Below are positions 5,350 to 9,642 of a stretch of 9,642 nt of DNA, piece by piece. This DNA comes from Roseburia sp. (lineage in GTDB: Bacteria > Bacillota > Clostridia > Lachnospirales > Lachnospiraceae): positions 1 through 9,642 of the forward strand of contig JAGAIK010000028.1 of the NCBI GenBank assembly GCA_017626625.1, in the 5' to 3' direction. The translations under genes and the position numbers were made by a program. Each line of letters begins with the position of its first letter. Position 1 is the stretch's first letter. The notes below the pieces were generated by a model. The model saw nothing but the letters and a program-made list of their open reading frames with translations, did not search any database and had not been told where the DNA came from.

Positions 5350-6405
5350 TCACTGCTCCGGGTAAAGAATGTCCGCCAACTGGCGGTACGCCTCTCCCCA
5401 TTTTGCATTGGGTTTTAAGTTAAATAACCGCTTGTCCAGCCAGTAATAGTTTCCGTTCTGAATCGCCGTCAGGGCATTCCATGCGGGATTGGAAACTAAC
5501 AGTTCCTCCACGTTATTCCGCGCCGCCTCGCTGTCCGTCCCCTGAATCGTCACAAAAATATAATCCGGGTCCGCTGCGATAATTGCCTCCATGCTAAGGT
5601 CGTCTAACAGGCTCTCATCGCTGTCTGCAATATTGACCGCCCCTAAATCCGCCAGCATCTCCCCGCAGACGTTTCCCTCGCTTCCCTTTGCCTTCACACT
5701 CTGGGAGGACGCCCGGAGAAACAGCACCGTAGGGGCACTGCCATCCGCACGCTTCTTTGTCTCCTCAATCTCTTCCTTTACCATAAGACCGTTTTTTTCA
5801 TACAAATCCGCACGGTCTGTCAGCTTGGTACATATCTCTAACATATGCAGATAGGAATCGAAATCCGCCACATCAAAATATGCCACCGTGATTCCTGCCT
5901 GGGTTAAAACTTCCTCCATTTCCACATCTGCGTCCGTATTGGCGCTGGCAAGAACCAAATCCGGCTGTGCTGCAATCAACTGTTCCACGTCCGGCTCTAA
6001 AATACTTCCCAGATTTACCACGTCCTCCCCTAAGTCCAGTCCCAGACTTTCCCAGGAATCGTTTGCCGCCGCCACGACTTCGCCTCCGGCAAGCATCCAG
6101 ATATCCGTAAAACTGCCAATTAGCGCTGCCACCCGGTCTGCGGAAGCCACGCTGACCTCTCTTCCCAAATCATCTGTAAAAGTGATGCCCTCCGGGGCTG
6201 TCTCCGAATCCTCTGCCTCTCCGGTAAAGAAAATTTCCTCTGTGCCCTCTGCTTCCCCGGCTGTTTCCGTAACTCCGCTGTCCGCTTTTCCTAAAACCGC
6301 ATTTTCCGCAGAAGTATTTTTTTCATTTCCGCTGCCGCAGCCCGCTGTAAGTGTGAGAGCTGCTGTAAGTCCTGCAAGTACCGCTGTTAAAAATCTTTTT
6401 CTCAT
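5350..6405 (-). CDS. FecB/BtuF-type ABC transporter substrate-binding lipoprotein
   Basis: Starting at the ATG at 6405, the product has 351 residues with a short Arg/Lys-rich N-terminus, a hydrophobic stretch and the lipobox Leu-Thr-Ala-Gly-Cys23, so it should be lipid-anchored outside the membrane. An acidic, low-complexity linker (about 25-75) precedes the Peripla_BP_2 domain, which opens with Thr-Asp-Asp-Leu-Gly-Arg-Glu-Val and includes the family's Glu-Pro-Asp-Val-Glu and Asp-Leu-Val-Leu-Ala segments and a C-terminal Ala-Trp-x-Ala. A longer in-frame start at 6477 is ruled out because it lies in the -35 box of the gene's own promoter; AAAGGGA precedes the 6405 start. Family members bind iron chelates, haem or cobalamin. 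The gene is the first of an operon with siroheme synthase and most likely serves the permease and ATPase at 2143-3892, although it is on the opposite strand. Confidence 0.9.
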   Translation of the reverse strand: MRKRFLTAVLAGLTAALTLTAGCGSGNEKNTSAENAVLGKADSGVTETAGEAEGTEEIFFTGEAEDSETAPEGITFTDDLGREVSVASADRVAALIGSFTDIWMLAGGEVVAAANDSWESLGLDLGEDVVNLGSILEPDVEQLIAAQPDLVLASANTDADVEMEEVLTQAGITVAYFDVADFDSYLHMLEICTKLTDRADLYEKNGLMVKEEIEETKKRADGSAPTVLFLRASSQSVKAKGSEGNVCGEMLADLGAVNIADSDESLLDDLSMEAIIAADPDYIFVTIQGTDSEAARNNVEELLVSNPAWNALTAIQNGNYYWLDKRLFNLKPNAKWGEAYRQLADILYPEQ

Positions 6406-6448
6406 TCTGTCCCTTTCTTTCGCTGTATTTGTTTTTCTGTATTTTGCT

Positions 6449-6477
6449 ATTATATTTTTTCTTCCCCGCCTTGTCAA
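6449..6477 (-). promoter_or_regulatory. Consensus promoter of the lipoprotein-siroheme synthase operon
   Basis: On the minus strand TTGACA (plus 6472-6477) and TATAAT (plus 6449-6454) are perfect consensus hexamers with a 17-bp spacer. The transcript would start near 6442, giving a leader of about 37 nt before the ATG at 6405. The leader is too short for a riboswitch, so control, if any, would need a repressor. This site also decides the start codon of the lipoprotein gene. Confidence 0.88.
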
Positions 6478-6494
6478 ATAAAGCCTCTCTTTTC

Positions 6495-6523
6495 TTGACT
6501 TTTTCCGTCTATGTTGTTATAGT
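6495..6523 (+). promoter_or_regulatory. Promoter of the ThiT-like gene
   Basis: TTGACT (6495-6500) and TATAGT (6518-6523) are spaced by 17 bp, one mismatch each from consensus. Transcription near 6530 leaves about 32 nt before the ATG at 6562. The -35 lies only 17 bp from the -35 of the divergent lipoprotein promoter, so one bound regulator could cover both. Confidence 0.75.
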
Positions 6524-6561
6524 TGAACCGCTAAAATATGGAATATCCGGAGGTTCTTATT

Positions 6562-7245
6562 ATGAACAATTTTTTTGCAACGCCGGAGGGCGCATGGGGT
6601 GACGGCTCTGTGCGACTGACGGCAACAGGTATTGTCCTTGTCGTTGTTATTATCCTTCTTCTCATCGTAATCGCCGCCCTTTTGCGCCACCGAAATGCCG
6701 CAAAGAAGGCTGCCTTTACCACAAAACAGCTCGTCTATTCCGCAGCAGCCATTGCCCTTGCGGTGGTCTGTTCCATGATAAAGCTGTTTGAAATGCCCAT
6801 GGGCGGCTCCGTAACGCTGCTTTCCATGCTGTTTATCGTGCTGATTGCCTACTGGTACGGTCCCTATGTGGGCATTATGACGGCGGTTGCCTACGGGCTG
6901 GTACAGTTTGTCACAGAACCGATTTTCTATACCATTCCCCAGATGCTTTTGGACTATCCCCTCGCCTTCGGCGCTTTGGGGCTTGCGGGCTTCTTCCATA
7001 AAAAGAAATGGGGACTGCAAATCGGATATGTAGTGGGCGTTCTGGGGCGTTTCTTCTTTTCGACTCTGTCCGGCATTGTATTTTTCGCCGCCTATGCCCC
7101 GGAGGGAATGAGCCCCGTGCTTTACTCTGTGGGCTATCAGGCTTCCTACCTGCTGCCGGAGATGGTGGTGACTCTCTGTATTATCTGTATTCCCGCCGTC
7201 AGCAGCGCCCTTGCCCGGGTAAAACGAAATGCGGTCTGCGCTTAA
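6562..7245 (+). CDS. thiT: ThiT-like ECF transporter S component with an extra N-terminal helix
   Basis: The ThiT family binds thiamine in the membrane and is driven by a shared ECF ATPase module, not encoded here. From the ATG at 6562, chosen because GGAGG (6549-6553) lies 8 nt upstream and the alternative at 6538 has no such site, the product has 227 residues. An extra hydrophobic helix (about 23-41) precedes the usual six-helix core. Family hallmarks are Asp131-Tyr132-Pro-Leu-Ala-Phe, Ala-Gly-Phe-Phe, Ser-Gly-Ile-Val-Phe-Phe, Tyr-Ala-Pro-Glu-Gly-Met (178-183) and Ser-Tyr-Leu-Leu-Pro-Glu (195-200). By my recall of the family, the ligand His before the Ser-Gly motif is Ser167 and the Asn after the Tyr-Ser motif is Gln193, so the ligand may not be thiamine itself. 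No TPP riboswitch precedes it. The MFS gene follows after 97 bp. Confidence 0.82.
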   Translation: MNNFFATPEGAWGDGSVRLTATGIVLVVVIILLLIVIAALLRHRNAAKKAAFTTKQLVYSAAAIALAVVCSMIKLFEMPMGGSVTLLSMLFIVLIAYWYGPYVGIMTAVAYGLVQFVTEPIFYTIPQMLLDYPLAFGALGLAGFFHKKKWGLQIGYVVGVLGRFFFSTLSGIVFFAAYAPEGMSPVLYSVGYQASYLLPEMVVTLCIICIPAVSSALARVKRNAVCA

Positions 7246-7272
7246 CGTCCGTAAGGGGTTAATGAAAAACAT

Positions 7273-7333
7273 CGTTCTGCCGTATTGATTTTTTCATTAT
7301 TATTTATGTCGCCAGCCAAAAGGCGGCAGAATG
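7273..7333 (+). promoter_or_regulatory. Long-range inverted repeat covering the MFS ribosome-binding region
   Basis: TTCTGCCG (7275-7282) is an exact inverted copy of CGGCAGAA (7324-7331), and the pairing extends to about 11 bp (7273-7283 with 7323-7333) when G-U pairs are counted. The 3' arm reaches the first G of the GGAG (7333-7336) that serves the ATG at 7343. A competing local stem, CGCC (7310-7313) with GGCG (7322-7325), uses some of the same bases. Two mutually exclusive folds next to a ribosome-binding site suggest translational control, but no known riboswitch class is recognised. Confidence 0.4.
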
Positions 7334-7342
7334 GAGATTTTT

Positions 7343-8521
7343 ATGAAAAATGACTATAACAAAACCGTCACTGCCTGTTTCATCGCCTATATCGTGCAGG
7401 CAATCGTCAATAACTTTGTTCCTTTGCTGTTTTTAACCTTTCAGAGCAGCTACGGAATACCTTTAGAAAAAATCACCATGCTTATCACCATCAATTTCGG
7501 TCTGCAACTGCTGATAGATTTGCTGTCCGTCACCTTTGTGGACAAAATCGGGTACCGTGCCTCCATGCTGCTCGCCCACATTTTTGCGGCTGCGGGACTG
7601 ATACTTCTCACCGTCCTGCCGGACTGCTTTTCTGACCCGTTTACCGGCATTTTCCTTGCGGTTATGGTTTACGCCGTGGGCGGAGGGCTTTTAGAGGTAC
7701 TGGTAAGCCCGGTGGTGGAGGCATGTCCTACAGAGCATAAAGAACAGACCATGAGCCTGCTGCACTCCTTCTACTGCTGGGGGCATGTGGGAGTCGTCCT
7801 GCTCTCCACCGTGTTTTTCCGTGTCTTTGGAATTGAAAACTGGAAGTTTCTGGCAGTTCTCTGGGCATTGATTCCGCTTTGCAATACTTTCCTCTTTGCC
7901 AAAGTCCCCATCGCCTCTCTGATAGACGAGGGGGAACAGGGGCTTTCCATCAAAGAGCTGCTTTCCATGAAAATTTTCTGGATTCTGTTTTTGATGATGG
8001 TCTGCGCCGGAGCCAGCGAGCAGGCGGTCAGCCAGTGGGCATCCACCTTTGCGGAAATGGGACTGGGCGTCTCCAAAACCATCGGGGATTTGGCGGGTCC
8101 TATGGCGTTTGCTATTCTCATGGGCTCTTCCAGGGCAATTTACGGAAAGTACGGTGAAAAAATAGACTTAGACCGCTTTATGGTCTGCAGCATTTTTCTC
8201 TGCATTGCCTCCTACCTTGGAATCTCCCTGCTTCCAAACCCTGTGATGGGACTGTTGAGCTGTGCCCTCTGCGGTCTTTCCGTGGGTATTCTCTGGCCGG
8301 GGACTTTCAGTAAATCGGCAGCGGCAGTGCCGAAGGGCGGAACTGCCATGTTTGCGCTTTTAGCCTTAGGCGGCGACCTTGGCTGCTCCGGTGGTCCCAC
8401 CTTAGTGGGGATGGTTTCCAGCTTCTTTGACGATAACCTGAAGATTGGGATTCTTGCCGCTGTCATTTTCCCGGTACTGCTGCTGTTTGGTGTTGCCGCC
8501 TGCAGAAAATCCCGTACCTGA
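7343..8521 (+). CDS. Major facilitator superfamily (MFS) transporter
   Basis: This 392-residue protein has about twelve hydrophobic helices in two halves joined by a polar central loop (around Ile-Asp-Glu-Gly-Glu-Gln-Gly, near residue 195), the standard MFS architecture in the cytoplasmic membrane. The loop after helix 2 contains Asp-Lys-Ile-Gly-Tyr-Arg, a relaxed version of MFS motif A. A charged Glu in a Gly-Gly-Gly-Leu-Leu-Glu segment and the aromatic Ser-Phe-Tyr-Cys-Trp-Gly-His segment recall sugar-type (FHS-like) permeases, but I would not name a substrate. The start at 7343 is preferred over 7331 because GGAG lies 6 nt upstream of it, while the earlier ATG has only a weak site. It follows the ThiT-like gene by 97 bp without an obvious promoter of its own, so it may be co-transcribed and controlled by the inverted repeat in the gap. 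Confidence 0.88.
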   Translation: MKNDYNKTVTACFIAYIVQAIVNNFVPLLFLTFQSSYGIPLEKITMLITINFGLQLLIDLLSVTFVDKIGYRASMLLAHIFAAAGLILLTVLPDCFSDPFTGIFLAVMVYAVGGGLLEVLVSPVVEACPTEHKEQTMSLLHSFYCWGHVGVVLLSTVFFRVFGIENWKFLAVLWALIPLCNTFLFAKVPIASLIDEGEQGLSIKELLSMKIFWILFLMMVCAGASEQAVSQWASTFAEMGLGVSKTIGDLAGPMAFAILMGSSRAIYGKYGEKIDLDRFMVCSIFLCIASYLGISLLPNPVMGLLSCALCGLSVGILWPGTFSKSAAAVPKGGTAMFALLALGGDLGCSGGPTLVGMVSSFFDDNLKIGILAAVIFPVLLLFGVAACRKSRT

Positions 8522-8540
8522 TACAATTTTCAAAAAAGAT

Positions 8541-8568
8541 TTGCCTTGTTTCCCATAAGTAGTATAAT
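8541..8568 (+). promoter_or_regulatory. Promoter of the GGDEF sensor gene
   Basis: TTGCCT (8541-8546) and a perfect TATAAT (8563-8568) are spaced by 16 bp. The expected start near 8575 falls inside the 24-bp palindrome that begins directly after the -10. The leader is about 65 nt and ends with a strong GGGGAGG (8629-8635), 5 nt before the ATG at 8641. Confidence 0.7.
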
Positions 8569-8592
8569 AATAGGTAGAAATATCTACCTATT
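8569..8592. promoter_or_regulatory. Perfect 10-bp palindrome at the transcription start, likely operator or leader hairpin
   Basis: AATAGGTAGA (8569-8578) and TCTACCTATT (8583-8592) are exact inverted copies around AATA. The element begins at the base after TATAAT, a typical repressor position, because a bound dimer would block the promoter. Read as RNA it could instead be a weak terminator for the MFS gene, 47 bp upstream, but the stem is A+T-rich and only a few U residues follow. It could also be a 5' stem protecting the GGDEF transcript. Confidence 0.6.
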
Positions 8593-8640
8593 TATTATGA
8601 ACGAAAACACTATCCCGGACACCTATATGGGGAGGTACCT

Positions 8641-9642
8641 ATGAAAAATAAAAAAATGCTTCGGATAAAGATTTCCGGCATCGTCGCCGCCATTCTCGTC
8701 CTCCTGTTTGTCATTTACGGCTGTTATCTCAAAATCAGGGACAACCTGCAGTTAGAAATGGAACAGACTCTGCAGGATGTGGCTACGCAGAATGTGCTGG
8801 CTGTGGAAAATGAGATTTCCGATAAATTCCGCTTAATGCACAGTCTGTCCCGGGAGCTTGCAAGCCTTCCACAGGAAAAAGATACGATTTTAGACAACAT
8901 GCGTCCCTTTGTGGAAAATTACGGTTTTAAACGGATGGGATATATCAGCTTATACGGCACCGCCTACACCACCGACGGTTACATACAAAATATCTCTTTC
9001 CGGGATTTTTTTCAGGAGGGATTAAAGGGAAATGCAGTCATTACGGATGCCATGGAGGATGCCATCGGCGACAACCACGAACTGATTAACGTCATCAGCG
9101 TCCCCATCTGCGATGTAAATACCAATGAGGTTACGGGAGTGCTTTTTGCTTCCTACCAGTCAGAACGCTTTCAGGACACTCTGAATGTGGAATCTTTTAA
9201 CGGCGTTGGCTACAGCTACATTATAAAAACGGACGGCACCCTGATTGCCGCCTCCAAGGATGCTCCCATGCACGGAGATACCAATATTTTCTCCCATGCC
9301 CTCCAGTACGATAACAGCAACAGCACCGTTATTCAGGAAATGAAGGCAGATATCGAAGCCGGAAACAGCGGAACCATCCGCTACCTCTACGACGGTGCCC
9401 GTGACGCTTATTATACGCCCCTTGATATTTCCGAGGGCAATATCCACTGGTATATGATGACGGTAGTACCTTCCCAGGTGCTCCATGACCGTCTCACGCC
9501 TGTCATGCGGGTTGTGATGGCACTTTTGATTTTTATTGTGGCAGCGGCTGTTTTAAGCATTTTCCTCTATCTTTACTCCTACCACAAGGCGCAAAAAGAG
9601 TTGATACGCCTCGCTTACGAGGATTCCGTCACCAAGGGTGCA
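8641..9642 (+). CDS. Membrane sensor (dCACHE-like) with C-terminal GGDEF domain, 3' end outside window
   Basis: The frame is open from a well-placed ATG to the window edge (334 codons). A first membrane helix (about 9-27) and a second (about 291-312) enclose an extracytoplasmic region of about 260 residues that looks like a double CACHE sensor: a long N-terminal helix, then Gly-Tyr-Ile-Ser-Leu-Tyr-Gly-Thr-Ala-Tyr-Thr-Thr-Asp-Gly, Phe-Arg-Asp-Phe-Phe-Gln-Glu-Gly, Val-Ile-Thr-Asp, and a second lobe with Ile-Lys-Thr-Asp-Gly-Thr-Leu-Ile. After a short linker the last visible residues, Leu-Ala-Tyr-Glu-Asp-Ser-Val-Thr-Lys-Gly-Ala, match the opening of a GGDEF domain (usually Leu-Ala-x-x-Asp-x-Leu-Thr). 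The catalytic GGDEF signature itself, and any EAL or HD-GYP domain, would lie beyond the window, so cyclic-di-GMP synthesis is inferred. It has its own promoter and a palindromic operator candidate. Confidence 0.85.
   Translation, partial: MKNKKMLRIKISGIVAAILVLLFVIYGCYLKIRDNLQLEMEQTLQDVATQNVLAVENEISDKFRLMHSLSRELASLPQEKDTILDNMRPFVENYGFKRMGYISLYGTAYTTDGYIQNISFRDFFQEGLKGNAVITDAMEDAIGDNHELINVISVPICDVNTNEVTGVLFASYQSERFQDTLNVESFNGVGYSYIIKTDGTLIAASKDAPMHGDTNIFSHALQYDNSNSTVIQEMKADIEAGNSGTIRYLYDGARDAYYTPLDISEGNIHWYMMTVVPSQVLHDRLTPVMRVVMALLIFIVAAAVLSIFLYLYSYHKAQKELIRLAYEDSVTKGA

Noticed and set aside
6406..6477. Longer N-terminus of the binding lipoprotein starting at 6477
   Set aside because: That ATG lies in the -35 box of the gene's own consensus promoter, and the extra residues would precede the signal peptide. 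The start at 6405 has its own ribosome-binding site.
5888..6481. Plus-strand open frame of 197 codons opposite the lipoprotein gene
   Set aside because: Ser/Ala/Pro-rich antisense translation of the lipoprotein gene, without a promoter or ribosome-binding site.
6524..6561. TPP riboswitch before the ThiT-like gene
   Set aside because: The leader is only about 32 nt and lacks the conserved CUGAGA and downstream thi-box sequences.
6517..7272. Long minus-strand open frame of 251 codons opposite the ThiT-like gene
   Set aside because: The product is His/Asn/Gly/Lys-rich with no domain, while the plus-strand frame gives a recognisable hydrophobic ThiT-like protein with promoter and ribosome-binding site. 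It would also span the plus promoter region's downstream edge.

Overview
The window looks like chromosomal DNA from a Gram-positive, low- to mid-GC anaerobe of the Clostridia, most likely a gut Lachnospiraceae-type bacterium. This is an inference from strong GGAGG ribosome-binding sites, near-consensus housekeeping promoters (TTGACA-N17-TATAAT), a lipobox-bearing solute-binding protein, an ECF-type vitamin S component and a Clostridia-style GGDEF protein. There are ten protein-coding genes, two cut by the window edges. I see no rRNA, tRNA, CRISPR array or insertion sequence.

Layout. (1) 1-401, minus: 5' part of a very acidic secreted protein in visibly A+T-rich DNA, followed by an A+T-rich intergenic stretch with inverted repeats. 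(2) 598-1869, minus: a two-gene operon of a ThiF/MoeB-like E1 adenylyltransferase and a JAMM (M67) metallopeptidase, the pair that in other bacteria charges a ubiquitin-like sulfur carrier and cleaves its product. No carrier gene is present here. (3) 2143-3892, plus: a FecCD-type permease and its ATPase, overlapping by 8 bp. (4) 3855-6405, minus: a FecB/BtuF-type lipoprotein followed by a fused siroheme synthase (CysG architecture). The synthase converges on the ATPase gene with a 38-bp overlap. (5) 6562-8521, plus: a ThiT-like S component and an MFS transporter. (6) 8641-end, plus: a membrane sensor (dCACHE-like) running into a GGDEF domain cut by the window edge.

How they may work together (inference). 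The permease, ATPase and binding lipoprotein make a complete metal-chelate/tetrapyrrole importer, split over two opposed transcription units with the siroheme synthase between its parts. Siroheme is the cofactor of sulfite and nitrite reductases, and the E1/JAMM pair belongs to sulfur-carrier chemistry. The core 0.6-6.4 kb therefore reads as an iron/siroheme/sulfur-assimilation neighbourhood. The ThiT-like gene adds a vitamin-uptake theme but has no room for a TPP riboswitch.

Most worth a second look: substitutions at conserved positions in three proteins (Asp to Ala in the SUMT loop of the siroheme synthase; Gly at the usual Cys position of the E1; Ser and Gln at ThiT ligand positions), a perfect palindrome over the start region of the GGDEF transcript, a long-range stem covering the MFS ribosome-binding site, and a perfect 10-bp hairpin where two genes converge. 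Nothing here is clearly a new system. The split transporter with siroheme synthase and the carrier-less E1/JAMM pair are the best leads.
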